Shown here piece by piece: positions 52,760-64,000 of a DNA stretch of 64,000 nt (within the stretch, counting starts at the first letter, position 1; each line of letters starts with the position of its first letter). The translations under genes were made by a program, and so were the position numbers. The notes beneath the pieces are model-generated. The model did not search any database and had not been told where the DNA came from. It saw only the letters and a program-made list of their open reading frames with translations. The DNA comes from Ophiosphaerella korrae. Lineage: Eukaryota; Ascomycota; Dothideomycetes; Pleosporales; Phaeosphaeriaceae. The DNA lies in contig JALNQF010000029.1 of assembly GCA_028456385.1 (NCBI GenBank), forward strand, positions 1 through 64,000, read 5' to 3'.

Positions 52760-53719
52760 AAACGAGCCCGCGCCGCAAAGCCAACCATAACGAACGAGAA
52801 ATACGACCTTGAAGCAGAGCTGCATTTGTACATGCGTTCGCATGGGAATGCCGGCTCACCATGCGTCTCAAGTAGAACAAGATCAGCCCCGATACCCCGG
52901 TGCAACGAAACATGGCACCGCAACGTAACCGCAGGCTGCAAGGGAATGGCGTTGACGTTGGAGACGCGCGCACGCTGCCTTGGCAGCTGACACTGGCCCC
53001 AAGTCCACGATAGTGACCGCAGGCATATACATAGCTATAATGATAATATCTCCTTTCCAAACACTTGAGTGCCACATGCAAGCCCGCTCATTCCATCACA
53101 CCACATTGCTCAGTGCGTCCACAGCCCCGTCTCACCTCACGTGCGCATACGGCGTGCCTAGCTGCCAACCCGCGTACCTAGTTGCTTGCCCGACGTACGA
53201 ACCAGAAAGTCGCCGAGTCGAGACGCAGTGCCGGGCAAAGCACGCGCACCCCGGCCGGCGCTGGCGATGGCTGGGTGGGTGCATGGGCTTGAGGCGCCTG
53301 AACGGGAGATGCAAGGGGGTCAAAATGCTCCGGACACGCGGCTCGGCAGAATGCGAAGTGGAAGGCTGAGAGAAGGATTTTAGAAGTATTGCGGTGGGCA
53401 GGCGATAGATATAGGGCGCTATCGGGGTTGCGGGCTTGATCCTGGGTTGGATACCTATATGTGTTTCAGGGTGATGGAGACTTGACAATGGCACAGGTGG
53501 GCGTAGATCAATGGTTGTGTAGGATTGCGTTGTTGGGCTATCTTGTTTGGTTCATGGTGGAAACTTGCGTACTGTACAAATGTGCTAGTAATGAGATGGT
53601 ACATGTTTGTTCTAACCCGCATTAAACGACTTAAAAAATTACGAGGACGAAACCGCAGAACTCTTTGGTGTAGAAATACGTAAAAACCGTTGTGAGCTAT
53701 TGGGTAATATTGGTGCATC
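52760..53719. other. Intergenic, no supported gene
   Basis: Convergent flanks of the ssSPT-like gene and the minus-strand gene at 53720. Small ORFs on both strands show no motif. Confidence 0.45.
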
Positions 53720-54331
53720 TCAGGGCCCAAACAGAACGCCAACTGCATTCTGCAAAGCCGTGGTTGTGTAGTCTGTCAACGTGACAAGTGCAGGAAACTC
53801 TTGCAGCGCAACCGCATATGCCCGGCCAGCTGCGTCACTGCTGACAAGCAGTAAGATGGATGGGATGCCTGCTATTGACTTGGTCTCGCCTATTTTCCTC
53901 CAGATGTTTCTTGCAAAGTTGACCTGCTGCTCAAACGCTTGAGGGTTGCCGCTCATGACATTGTCTGTGACACAAATCACAATCGTAACTGCTCCGCTTG
54001 ATGGTAGGAAGTCGGCGTGCATCTCGGTCATTCCGTAGTCCAGCCGATAGGGCACATGTCGAACCTGACGTGGCAAGGCACGCCCCAGTGGTTCAAAGGG
54101 ATCCATATTTCTTGCTAGCGTGGATGTGGGAGGGTGAGGTACGTATGGCGTGAAGAGTGTAATGATTTCGGCCTCATTGAGTCTCCTTAGCCGGAAAAGA
54201 ATATCTTCTGGACATCGCACGAGCCTTGCATTGCCAGCCGAAGCATCATTCTGAAGTGAGGTAGGGTGGGCCATTCTGGCACGGGGGGATTTCGTAGTCT
54301 TCGAGGATGTTTTAATCTTTCGTCCACCCAT
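53720..54331 (-). CDS. Hypothetical protein, 203 aa
   Basis: Single exon from the ATG at 54331 (MGGRKIKTSSKTTKSPRARM); the frame is open further upstream but has no ATG. A basic, disordered N-terminus precedes a region that reads as folded alpha/beta: CPEDILFRLRRLNEAEIITL, GAVTIVICVTDNVM, FARNIWRKIGE, IPSILLLVSSDAAGRAYAVA, TTTALQNAVGVLFGP. Alternating hydrophobic strands recall a Rossmann-type fold, but I cannot assign a family. Confidence 0.65.
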   Translation of the reverse strand: MGGRKIKTSSKTTKSPRARMAHPTSLQNDASAGNARLVRCPEDILFRLRRLNEAEIITLFTPYVPHPPTSTLARNMDPFEPLGRALPRQVRHVPYRLDYGMTEMHADFLPSSGAVTIVICVTDNVMSGNPQAFEQQVNFARNIWRKIGETKSIAGIPSILLLVSSDAAGRAYAVALQEFPALVTLTDYTTTALQNAVGVLFGP

Positions 54332-56054
54332 CGTCACGTCGGAACGCCTTGACACTAAGAAATGTATGAACGCGGCGACGATTAGACGGCACAGCCGCAG
54401 TGGAGCCACGAGTGTAGAATAAAGTTTCGTTGATGGAGCAACTGGGAAATCTTGTCGAGGAAGCCACCTTTTTGAGCATCAAAGACTCTGGCTCGAGCTC
54501 TTCATGCTTCCCCACACCTAAAACCCAATATCAACCCCTCTCTACCTGTGTGACGATGAGGATGAAGTGCTATTCCTCTAGATACTAGCCCTGGCCAAGT
54601 TAGGAGGATTTTCACAAGGAGCTTTTAAGGCAGCGACAAGGTCAAGTGTCGCAAATATAAGACGCGCGGATGCCAGTGATGTATCTACCCAAGTTGACAG
54701 TGGTCATCCATGTAGCCGTTGGGCGGAGCGTTAGTGTTAAGTGCTGGCGGACCACAGCGTGGACCGTGAACCCTGCTTATGGTGCCTCGATACTCTAGGA
54801 TCCTCAACGTCGATTATGAGTGTGCTTCTAGAAATACATGTCAATATTATTAGGAGTAAAGGCCAGGGTGGCACAGCTTGTGAGAATGAGAAAGTGGTAC
54901 AAAACTTTCGACATGCATGTACCGAATGTTGAAGTGATATCTGCGAAAACGCCGTGAGTGGATTCTGGCACACGTAAAAGTCTTGAGGCCGCACTCGCAC
55001 ACGACGGGTTGGTTGCGGAGCGTTACACAATGAGGAGTGGGTTCAGCGGTGATGAATCCGTCTGGCCATGGTCGCGCCGGATAGCAGCAAGCGGCGTTTG
55101 ACAGCCAGGACCGAATGCGGCCTCGAGTAGAGAATTCAACATTTGCGAGCTCCGCCCGATATAGACCAATTGACCAGTGGTCAGTCAATCTGATAGGATT
55201 TGGATGGTCATTTACTCGTACCACATGCATAAGCCCTCTCAAGCTGACGATCCTGTTGACCGGCCCGAACAAGAGCCTAGCTATAGATGGGCTCCAAGCC
55301 CAATTTTCTACTGCAAGTTCAGGCGCCAGTAACCAGGAATGCGAGCTTATGCGGATAACCGCCGCAAGTACATGGTAGTCGATGAGTCGATGATGTACTG
55401 ACTCGGGGCCCAGTACTGTTCGAGCGTCTGTTGCAGTAGTAGTCGGTCGAAGCAGCGTAACAAGCGACCACTCAAAGTCAACAAAGCATGGCGAGCCAGC
55501 AGAACAATCAATTTACGCTTATTGTGTAACGTCAACGACGCAGACAGGCGAAGGATGGGATGCTTGTCCAGTGATCAGAGTACTTATGCGGGTAGTGGCG
55601 CTGCAAGATTAAGTGCATAATCGACGAGGTGGGTTGGCCCATGGACCATGGAAGCAAGCCGCGCTTACATGTCCAAGTGCAAGGAAGGGGATAGCCGGAC
55701 CGATGATGCATGGCAATTCGGTGATCAACTTGTATTTGATGAAGGAAATGGTCCAATGGAACCAGAGCGTGCGTGGAAGGTGTGTGGACCGTGGGTGAGT
55801 GGAAAGACAGGAGAGCTTGGCTTGCAGCGTGCGTCAATCTGGCTTGCAGCTTCGCTTACTTAGCGCCCTGAACAGGGGATGGCGCCACCAGGGTGTAAAC
55901 ACCATGGACGCGCCTTAGCCCCATCGCATCGTATCGCTCCGCGCAGACATTCACTGCTGACCGTGGTCTTACTGCATGAATGGGGCAATGAGAGCATGAT
56001 GCCTTCCGTTATCGGTAGGGCTCACCATCGCTGTCTGTACGCTCACCCTCACTG
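54332..56054. other. Divergent intergenic region, no supported gene
   Basis: Between the minus-strand hypothetical gene and CENP-I. Several overlapping ORFs of 60-140 codons occur without splice partners or motifs. Confidence 0.4.
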
Positions 56055-58491
56055 ATGGACTCGGTAGAAGAGCGGCCCGCGCTGCACGATGCGCTAGACT
56101 TGCTGCATAAAGGTTGGGAGAGCAGTGAATGCGGCTGTCTAGACTGACCAGTGCTGACATGGATTGCAGCATCAAGCACGCCGGCAAAGCAACGCACCGT
56201 CAAGGTGTCTAGTGTGATCGATGTCATCTGCCGGCATGCCTTTGAGGACGGACTCGACCCAACCGCTCTTCGAGATGTCGTGCAGCTCGTCTCTGTCAAG
56301 ACGAATCTGGACCAAACAAGTGTCACCACGCTGATCAAGAATCTGTACCCCTCGCAGCGAGTATCCGTTCATGTCATCGTTACTGTCGTGGGGGCACTAG
56401 GGTTGGGCAAAGGCAAGCCTTCGCCTAGCACTCAAGACAGTCTCGTGAAGTGGCTTACTACCGTTCACGAAATAATCGAGGACCCCAATGTCTTATCTCG
56501 TTTGTATGGTGTCCTCTTCGGCATGCTGGACATGATCAGTATCAGGTGCGCTTCGCCCAAGTCTAGCAAACCCCTGTACGTGTGGTAACCTGAGCAGGAC
56601 ATCACTGTGCCATCTCCTGTCATTGATTACCCGCAGAAAACACGTGAAGCCATTTCGGATCCAGCAAATGTACGTTCGTTTGACACTGTTGTGAACACAT
56701 GGCGATACAAACCTGCATATTTACATGATCGTAGCCTTGAGCTCTCCCGTGGTCTCGGTAACGAACCTGCACTCCAAGGGCTTCTCCGCATTTTCAAGGA
56801 TTACTACCCTGACATTATACTTGGAAGTACTTCCACGAGCCGGAAGTCGTTTGCTCCGGTGAGTATCGTGTGCTGTACAACCATGTTTATGCAGCTTGGC
56901 AATTTCTTACATGTCTCCGCCACCATTTGTTACACTGTTGAATGATTTGCTAACCCCCAAAGCAACCTGACGCGGAGTGGCGAACAAGGATCTCTACAAT
57001 ACAGGATGCTAGCACTGCAGCGGATGACACCTTGAACGGCCGGCATAATGGCTTTAAGGTGTTGCGAAAAGGACCTCGGAGCAACGTGTGCGCCATCCCA
57101 GAAGTGTATACCTATCATGCTACTGAGACTTCCGTAACCCTGGAGGGAATCGACACTGCAGATGTTTTTGCAGAGAAACTCGACCGCATCGAGCCACCCG
57201 GTCAATTAATCTCATTTCTTAGTGATCCTCTTTTACAAAAATATGTCGAGCTCAAACCGACGCCTATCATATCCACCAGAATTAGCCTATGGCTCTCCAC
57301 ATGCCTCGAGGGTCTCTATGAGGCCGAGCTTCTCAGGCTTGGCGATCCACAATACCTAAAAGACATCATTGATGGTCTGACTCAAAACGCTAGGTACACA
57401 AAGGTAAGCTTTCACAATATCATGCTTCGCATCAGCCATACTAAATTAAATAGGAATTACATCCTACGGCGCTTGCTTTTCTTAAGGTATACCTACCAGT
57501 TTGGAACGGACAAGAACAAGCTGAGTCGATCCTTGGATTGCTTGCGCATATACCTGTCGACACCTTTCAGGATGCATACGCCGACTTTTTTCTACCTGCC
57601 GAGCAAGCTCTTGCACCCAAAAGCGCTTCCGAATACAAAAGACTTATCGATTTCTATACAGCTGTGCTCCAACAACAACTGTGTGTAGCTTCGTCACAAG
57701 TTGCTCAGCATGGTTCGTCGATACATCAGGTATTTCACGACCTCACCTTGCACGTCTCTACTCTATCAACTTCCCTTTTGCTTTCGTTACCTACAGGTTC
57801 AGGCCAGCCTCTCATCTCTTCAATTCTCTCCTTCTATGAACTGCTCTCTGCTTCCTCCAAGCCCCATACCGTACCAATTGTCCTCCCATCAATGCACTTG
57901 ATCTACCTCTTGGCGCAAGATAGCTCACCAGTCACGCTATCTCGTATCTGTGGTGTAATCGGTTCATACAAGCAAGCTTTTGACCGGCACCCAAAGCCAG
58001 TAAAGGATTTCTACCCGCCAGAAGTTACAGACTCACTCAATTGGTGTCTGCGGGACTTATATCATCTCATGTGGATATCCCGCGCTCTTGTTATGGCGGA
58101 AAACAAGGCCATGGGTTTGTATTGTGATCCGGCGTTGCGCAGTGTACTCAATGAGTACCTGAATAGCATAGATCACGAGTACAACATTAGCACGTCGTTC
58201 GGATTGTCCAACAATTCGTGTCTCGCGTCTATGTCGGCGGTTGCTTGGCGTGTGCTAGAGGAACAAAGGATTAAGGACGGTGGTCATGATGCCAGCACTG
58301 TCAGGTATCATCAGGGCCCCGTGAGTAAGCGCAGCTTGGAATCATTGAAGAAGAAGGGTGGTGTGAGTGTGGACTGGGATGGGACGCATGGATATAAGGT
58401 GTTTGTGCTCAACTGGTTAACTCAAAGGGGTCTAGGTGGTATTAGAGACTTAATGTTCGCTACTGTCACAGAGCTGAGGGGAAAGGCGTAA
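56055..58491 (+). CDS. mis6: CENP-I/Mis6 inner kinetochore protein
   Basis: Six exons: 56055-56112, 56170-56545, 56598-56669, 56735-56858, 56963-57403, 57454-58491; introns 57, 52, 65, 104 and 50 nt, all phase-consistent; 702 aa. The start is the ATG of MDSVEERPALHDALDLLHKA. Family blocks: ALGLGKGKPSPSTQDSLVKW, RLYGVLFGMLDMISIR, CHLLSLITRRKHVKPFRIQQ, LELSRGLGNEPALQGLLRIF with KDYYPDIILG, then LHPTALAFLKVYLPVWNGQE and the C-terminal SLNWCLRDLYHLMWISRALV. The LSLITRRKHVKPFRIQ block is diagnostic of Mis6/CENP-I, which sits in the constitutive centromere-associated network and helps load CENP-A. The small exon 3 (72 nt) and exon 1 (58 nt) make this gene easy to misannotate. Confidence 0.93.
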
Positions 58492-58747
58492 GTAAGTAAA
58501 AGACCATCAGCGTCGACCTCAAACTCAATGCACTCATGATGATAATGACTTGTATTTGAGTGATGATCAAAGTCTATCTAGATTGGGTCATGCTAGATCG
58601 TCCTAGTTAGAGCAGGAATTCTGTCAATTGTTCACAGAAAAATAAGCCATGATGCAATCGGGAGAACCTCATTTCTAACTATGTCTAGCCATTTCTAATC
58701 ATTTCTAACCCTTATATCACTAGGAAACCTCAAGATAAATACGGTCA

Positions 58748-59826
58748 TCATTCCTCCTCTAATTTACGAAGGTAGAGAAGAGAACCCAGTATTTCAGCCC
58801 AAGAATTAAAGTTTTCGATCAACAAATGCTTCATGTGATCCTCATCACTGGAGTCCCAATACATCGGTCGATGACCCAGGTCTAGAGGACGGGAAAGGAA
58901 AGCCGGCCAGGCGTGTGGGTTCTGTTTCTTGACAAACGTGTACAACTCTTGCGCTTGCGCTCTCAGCGTTGCAATTTGTTCTCGATGCTCGTCGCAGGCA
59001 AGAATATCTGGATCGGACTTGACGAGAGTTTGTGCCGTAGCCCGACCAACGAGCTCTGTCAATTCCTGCAGCTTCTGAAGGTCGACTATTATACTAATTT
59101 TAAGTAGAGTGACAGGGATAGTAAATTGTAAATTCCTGGGTCGCAAGAACATGTCTACTGGTTTGAAGAAATTTACAAGTAGAGGGGCTAGATAGGGGTT
59201 GCCGATGAAGCCTGGCTCGCGTACTTCATCTACAGACCACCATTTGCAGAAATTGTAGGCCTTGATTGGATCACCCAGTCTGATCATTAGTCCAGGTATA
59301 GCATCTCTAACTTTCAAGCTGTCGCAAGGGTCAAGTTTTAGGAGGCCAAGACAATGACGTAAAGCCATTGACAACGCTTGGAGAGTGTTGGCCTTGCGAA
59401 GCCTGTCTGCTAATGCCATGCTCGTGATCGTATACATGCCCGTCGTACCAGATGCACTGAAATGGCCTTGTAGGATATCGAAAACTTCCACACCTTCCTC
59501 TTTGCTCAGGTTGTCTGCTTGCTCCTCCATGCTCTGCCTCTTTTCTCTCACTTGAATGCATCTGCGTTCGTGTCGACCATGGTGCAATTGTTGATGTTCC
59601 TCGCTGCAGTACCGGACAAATAGGCATTCCTCGAAGCCGGTACCGATATCTTCTTCAGGACAGGAGGGCGAAGCACACTGACTTTTCACCTGCCTGGATG
59701 GAAATACCTTTGGCTTTGGGTAGGATCGCTTATGGTTATTACTGTCATTATCGAGATCACTCAAGGGGGAACCACTCTCAGGTTGATATTGTCCGGCATG
59801 ATGAGCAGTTGTCAGAAAATGACTCT
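58748..59826 (-). CDS. MYND zinc-finger protein, first exon uncertain
   Basis: The main exon ends at 58748. The zinc finger reads CASPSC ... CLFVRYCSEEHQQLHHGRHERRC, the C-x4-C ... C-x3/4-C ... H-x3/4-C pattern of MYND, near the N-ter. About 250 residues without a known domain follow (MYTITSMALADRLRKANTLQ, LGDPIKAYNFCKWWSVDE, CLGLLKLDPCDSLKVRD). There is no ATG before the finger in this frame. It continues upstream to a TTTTCAG acceptor at 59829-59827. A candidate exon 1 (ATG at 60158, MSYKAYNEAQRLGQIHVDTS, donor GTATGT after KFP at ~59958) is phase-compatible only if AG at 59826-59825 ends the intron. MYND fingers bind proline-rich partners; the role here is unknown. Confidence 0.75.
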
Positions 59827-59953
59827 CTGAAAAGGTAGGTCAATGCTCCTATATAGTTCGATAGCCAAAGTTTTTAGTAGACACTTAGTTCAGGTTCTAT
59901 ACGTATGTGCTTTCTCTGTCGTGTGTTGGAGAGACCGTAGAATAGCAGACATA

Positions 59954-60158
59954 CCGGGAATTTATACAACGTAGAATGATACCAGGATGTGTCGTAATAT
60001 ATTGGTGACTCGAGTTCGTAACAGTGATTTGCCTTGCTGGAGGTACAAGCATGCGAGTCTGTGGCGGAGCTTTGAATTTGCTGTATGTCGGTGATTGCAG
60101 ATGTGTCTACATGGATCTGACCCAGTCTTTGCGCTTCATTGTAAGCCTTGTAGCTCAT
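59954..60158 (-). CDS. Candidate first exon of the MYND gene
   Basis: The open frame starting MSYKAYNEAQRLGQIHVDTS at ATG 60158 ends in YKFP followed by a GTATGT donor. It lies just upstream of the MYND exon on the same strand, and the frame is clean. The acceptor phase is not ideal, so linkage is unproven. Confidence 0.4.
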
Positions 60159-60269
60159 TGCGCGTATATGGAATCGGGAAATGGGCAAGCCCTGGTGTTA
60201 AAGTATTTATGACGAATAACTAGATCTCGTTGGTTGTTGTGGCGAAGTTTCCACGCTAAGTCGCCAAAT

Positions 60270-60275
60270 CACGTG
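60270..60275. promoter_or_regulatory. CACGTG site, distal, upstream of vtc4
   Basis: AATCACGTGTCG, about 593 bp before the vtc4 ATG. CACGTG is the core bound by the Pho4/NUC-1 bHLH activator of phosphate-starvation genes, which include VTC genes in yeast. It may equally serve the divergent MYND gene. Confidence 0.4.
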
Positions 60276-60685
60276 TCGTGAAGACGAAGAGAGTCAGCAT
60301 ATTTATAGTGTTTCTGTCACCGGACCGGCGGTCTCGGAGCAAGCTGATCTGGTGAGCGAAGCGTAGTAGCACTAGCATTTACTATTGGTACTGCACATTA
60401 TACTCAGAGAGTCAATACGGAAATAGTTGCCTCGGAGACCAAGGCGTGCTGGGGTAGTCCTAGGGGATGACCAGGTACATAATCTGCAGCTTCGCGTCAC
60501 CAATGGTGTTGGTGAGTCAGCAGTAAGCCTATTATCACCAGCGTGTAGCTCAGGTAGACTACTAACCTTGTGCTATGTCTGAGCGAGTTCAAGAAGAACA
60601 ACGGGAAGAAATGCATTTCTTTTGGAAGCGGCCTGGTGCGGCAGCAGCAACCGTGCGTAGCTATGACGAACTGCGACAGGTGTCG

Positions 60686-60691
60686 CACGTG
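60686..60691. promoter_or_regulatory. CACGTG site, proximal, upstream of vtc4
   Basis: CGCACGTGCG, 177 bp before the vtc4 ATG, a symmetric GCACGTGC of the high-affinity Pho4 type. Two such palindromes in one ~700-bp promoter make phosphate control of vtc4 likely (inference). Confidence 0.5.
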
Positions 60692-60867
60692 CGTGTTGAT
60701 TGGACCAGCATTGGCTGAGGAAGCTCCCCACTAGTCCTTGAGCTCTTCCTCTGGTGCAACAAACCTTTTTGTCCTCAATTCCCTTTTTCGTTCATTTCTG
60801 TTGTCCAATTGCGATTCAACTTGCGATTGCAATTGGAGATACTTCTGTCCTTGCACTGCTGGTAATC

Positions 60868-63369
60868 ATGAAGTTCGGCACAACCCTTCGCAAGAGCGTC
60901 TACCAGCCATGGAAGGACAAGTACATCGACTACGACAAGCTCAAGAAGCTGCTCAAGGATAACGAAGATGACGAATCGTGGACCAACGATGATGAGGAGG
61001 CCTTCGTCAACGAGCTTGCCAATGTGCAGTTGGAAAAAGTGCACGGTTTCATCCAAGAAACGTCGCAGAAGTTGCGTGACCGCACCTCGGCTTGCGAGAG
61101 GAAGCTAGAACCACTGGCTGTCGGCATCCAGTCTGACAACAAGGAGGGTAACAACAAGGAAGACAAGGGTGAGGGGCTATTTTCACAGGCTGGCGACACG
61201 TCTGAGAAAGCAGAACTCAGCCAAGACGACAAGCAGAAACTTCTCCAGGACGTTCTGAAAGAGCTCGATAGCATCACCAAAGAAACCAAAGAACTCGAGG
61301 GCTTCAGTAGGCTGAACTTCACCGCCGTCATCAAGGCGACCAAGAAGCACGACAAGCTCCGGGGCGGCGCGTACAGGCTGCGGCCCTTCATCGACGCGCG
61401 CATTGCTCAACACCCACTGCACTCTGAAGATGCCTCGCCGCTGCTGTACCGTCTATCTGCGCTTTACTCCTTCGTCCGCCAGAGCTTGGAGGGTAAGGCC
61501 AAGGATGACTTGGCCTTCAATGAGGATACCACAGATACCAGCAGTTTCCACTCCCACAAGTGTACGTCCCACTAATTGCACCTTTCAAGGGCCTAGCTAA
61601 CATAGCACAGTCTGGGTCCACATGGACAACCTCTTCGAGGTCAAAACCGTCATTCTCCGCCGCCTCCCAGTCCTCGTTTACAACCCACAGTCATCCAAGA
61701 TCGCCGAAGGAAGCCAGCGCGATCCCACAATCACCTCCATCTACTTCGACAGCCCAAATTTCTCCCTATACACAGACAAAGTCAATAGCAAACCGGATGC
61801 CTCTTCACTACGTCTGAGGTGGTTTGGCCAGCTCAGTGACAAGCCGGAGATAATGTTTGAGAAAAAGGTCATCAAGGAGGGCAATGCAGCCGAGGAGGTT
61901 CGATTTCCCATCAAGGCAAAATACGTACAACCTTTCTTGGAAGACAAGTACCACATGGAGAAGAGCATCGAGAAGTTGGAGTACCGACCAAAAACGGACC
62001 TGAAGGAACTGGACCGATTTAAGAAGACTGTTACAGACATTCAGGGCTTCGTCAAGGACCAGAAACTTCAACCTGTGCTTCGCGCAAACTACACTCGAAC
62101 TGCTTTCCAGATTCCGGGTGAAGACAACATTCGTATCTCGCTCGACACTAATCTCGCGCTCATCCGTGAAGATGCGCTAGATATGGACAGGCCATGCCGC
62201 GATCCTGAGGACTGGCACAGGCGTGATATTGACAGCGGTAACATGGAGTTTCCATTCAAAGCGATTAAGAAGGGTGAAATCCACAAGTTCCCCTATGCTA
62301 TGCTCGAGATCAAGGTAAAGAAGGGCTCGAAGAAGCAAGAATGGATCGAAGACCTCATGAACTCGCATCTAGTCAAGGAATCGCCCCGCTTCTCCAAGTT
62401 CGTTCACGGTGCCGCAAAACTGTTCGAAGACAACGTTAATACCTTTCCCTTCTGGCTCAGTGAAGTCGACAATGATATCAGGAAAGAACCTGCAAAAGCC
62501 TTTGACGAAGAACAAGAACGTAAACGTAAGGCTGCTGAGGATGATTTGGTAGTAGGGTCTCTTTTTGGCGCTCGTGCAAGCCCAAGTTACCGTCCCTCAA
62601 TCACTTCGCCAGCAGGAACACCCGCCGCGGCGCGATCAGTACCCAAGAGCGCTAGCGCAGCAGCACACTCGCAGCCCGTTGCCAAAGCCGCAATCGTAGG
62701 ATCGCATCTATCGTATATCTCACAGCAACAAGAGAACACGGGTCGTGTAGAAGAAGAGCGTGGCTCGTCGGATGATGAGGGTCCATCAAAGGGCAAGAAG
62801 GGTGGACTCGCATCCCTTTTCCCATCCTTCTCCACGTCCAAGTACGCCCGCAAGCAACGGAGCAAGATCCAATTGCCACCTGGTATCGTCGATCCCGGCG
62901 TTTGGATCAAAGACCAAGGCGCCGTGCGCGTCGAACCCAAAGTCTGGCTCGCAAACCAGCGCACCTATATCAAATGGCAACACGTCAGCGTCCTACTCGC
63001 ATCACTTTCACTCGGTTTGTACAATGCGGCCGGCGAAGGCAACCACGTCGCGCGCGCACTAGCCGTCGTATACACATCCATCGCAGCATTTACACTAGCC
63101 TGGGGCTACGGGATGTACATGTACAGAAACAAACTTATCCGCGAACGCAGCTCGAAGGACTTTGATGCCGTTTTGGGTCCGCTAGTGGTGTGTGTAGCAT
63201 TGGGGATTGCGCTGTGTTTGAACTTTGCTTTCAAGGTATGTCATTGGGTACGCCGGTAAATGTGATGCAGAACTGATAAGTCGCGCAGTACAATGCGCTT
63301 AAGGATAAAAAACACCATGCCGGTGCCAATTCAACCGTTGTTGACGAGCGGATGGAGCTGAGGTTGTAA
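60868..63369 (+). CDS. vtc4: Vacuolar transporter chaperone 4 (SPX polyphosphate polymerase)
   Basis: Exon 1 60868-61561, 49-nt intron, exon 2 61611-63235, 53-nt intron (63236-63288; CTGAT branch), exon 3 63289-63369 (ending DERMELRL); 799 aa. Residues 1-190 are an SPX domain (MKFGTTLRKS, WKDKYIDYDKLKKLLK, and the inositol-pyrophosphate-binding LNFTAVIKATKKHDK). The VTC catalytic tunnel follows: WVHMDNLFEVKTVILRRLPV, SLRLRWFGQL, MFEKK, LQPVLRANYTRTAFQIPG, RISLDTNLALIRED, FPYAMLEIKVK, SHLVKESPRFSKFVHG. The basic residues and the glutamate needed for catalysis in yeast Vtc4 appear conserved, which favours VTC4 over regulatory VTC2/3. Three membrane helices (VSVLLASLSLGLYNAA, FTLAWGYGMYMY, LGPLVVCVALGIALCLNF) end the protein. 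It makes vacuolar polyphosphate from ATP. Confidence 0.93.
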
Positions 63370-64000
63370 CGTGTTGTTTCGCAGAGTATTGGCTTCGCGG
63401 AGTTACGCCGCCGTTGTTGACGAAGACAAGTATTCGTGCGGTCAGGGGCTCGTGAATGACGAAGGGGATCAGATCGCCAGGCAGGTCTGGAACCTTTCCG
63501 TACAGTACCTGTCATGCGACAGATCGGTTCACCTGCCATTGTAAATTAAACATCGTTATCTCGATATAATTAAATAGCGAAGAGGAACCGAGTTCAGGGG
63601 TAATTGCAGTTGTGGCAAGAACCGGGCTTGGTCGTTGTTTTTGGAGTTGGGTGTATTAAATTGCGTTCATGGCGATATGGTCGCTTGTCTCGGGTATATT
63701 GTGCGTCGCGAATCTTGCAGTTGTCTGTGCACCTGTCACTTTGCATGTGTAACGAAGACAGAGGAAAATGATTTTTGGCTATACTTTGAGCTAAGTGATC
63801 ATATGTTGGCGGCGTTACTGCAAGTGAAGTGCCAATAAGTAGATTCTTGCACAACACGTGCTGTCATGTTTCGTAGACGAACCAATTGGACGTAGATGCA
63901 GTCGATGTCACTCTGCAACTCTAGCTCTGTCTACTCATGGTATTGCGTAACATGGAAGCCGAAATCCGATATTCCAGATCGTGTCTGATTGTGATATCGA
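63370..64000. other. 3' flank of vtc4; no supported gene
   Basis: No motif-bearing ORF. The next gene lies outside the window. Confidence 0.5.

Overview
This is a window from a filamentous ascomycete genome, most likely a Dothideomycete of the Pleosporales type (inference). It has short spliceosomal introns (about 49-66 nt, CTRAY branch sites), several HET-domain and STAND/NLR genes, and AT-rich tracts in which every in-frame stop is TAA or TAG, the footprint of repeat-induced point mutation (RIP). Fungal core genes are present: byr4, CENP-I/Mis6, XRCC4, VTC4 and GABA transaminase.

The first ~25 kb is an accessory compartment. Positions 1-1625 hold a RIP-destroyed NACHT gene whose P-loop and Walker B can still be read, followed by a second RIP-destroyed frame (1727-2690) and one copy of a dispersed repeat. 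Next come an intact HET gene (5254-7350), a HET fragment cut off exactly at a cleaner copy of the same repeat (7885-8453), a fold-back element, small LTR-like elements (one a solo LTR with a 5-bp target duplication), an APH-fold kinase-like gene, a possible small spliced gene, and a large HET-NACHT-WD40 gene (21232-17277, minus) with nine near-identical WD40 repeats and one in-frame stop. Directly upstream on the same strand lies a second NLR remnant (N-terminal NACHT_N-like domain to P-loop) and then a spliced gene for a small secreted eight-cysteine protein.

From ~28.6 to 39.1 kb the DNA is GC-richer and gene-dense: GABA transaminase, a large unrecognised basic protein, XRCC4 and Byr4. From 39.9 to 49 kb there is a second accessory patch: a convergent pair of HET genes (one with C-terminal ankyrin repeats), a DUF7704-type membrane protein without a visible start codon, and the C-terminal half of a PDR-type ABC transporter, heavily broken. 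From 49.8 kb to the end are mostly conserved genes: a MARVEL-like membrane protein, a mitochondrial RF1-domain protein, a serine palmitoyltransferase small subunit, a hypothetical protein, CENP-I, a MYND zinc-finger protein, and VTC4 with two CACGTG sites upstream that suggest phosphate-starvation control.

The most interesting whole is the allorecognition/NLR island of the first 25 kb: two intact or nearly intact HET proteins, one HET fragment and two dead NLRs in different states of decay, interleaved with small repeats. Intron-exon models were built by eye from frame, phase, splice consensus and protein conservation; no database search was possible.
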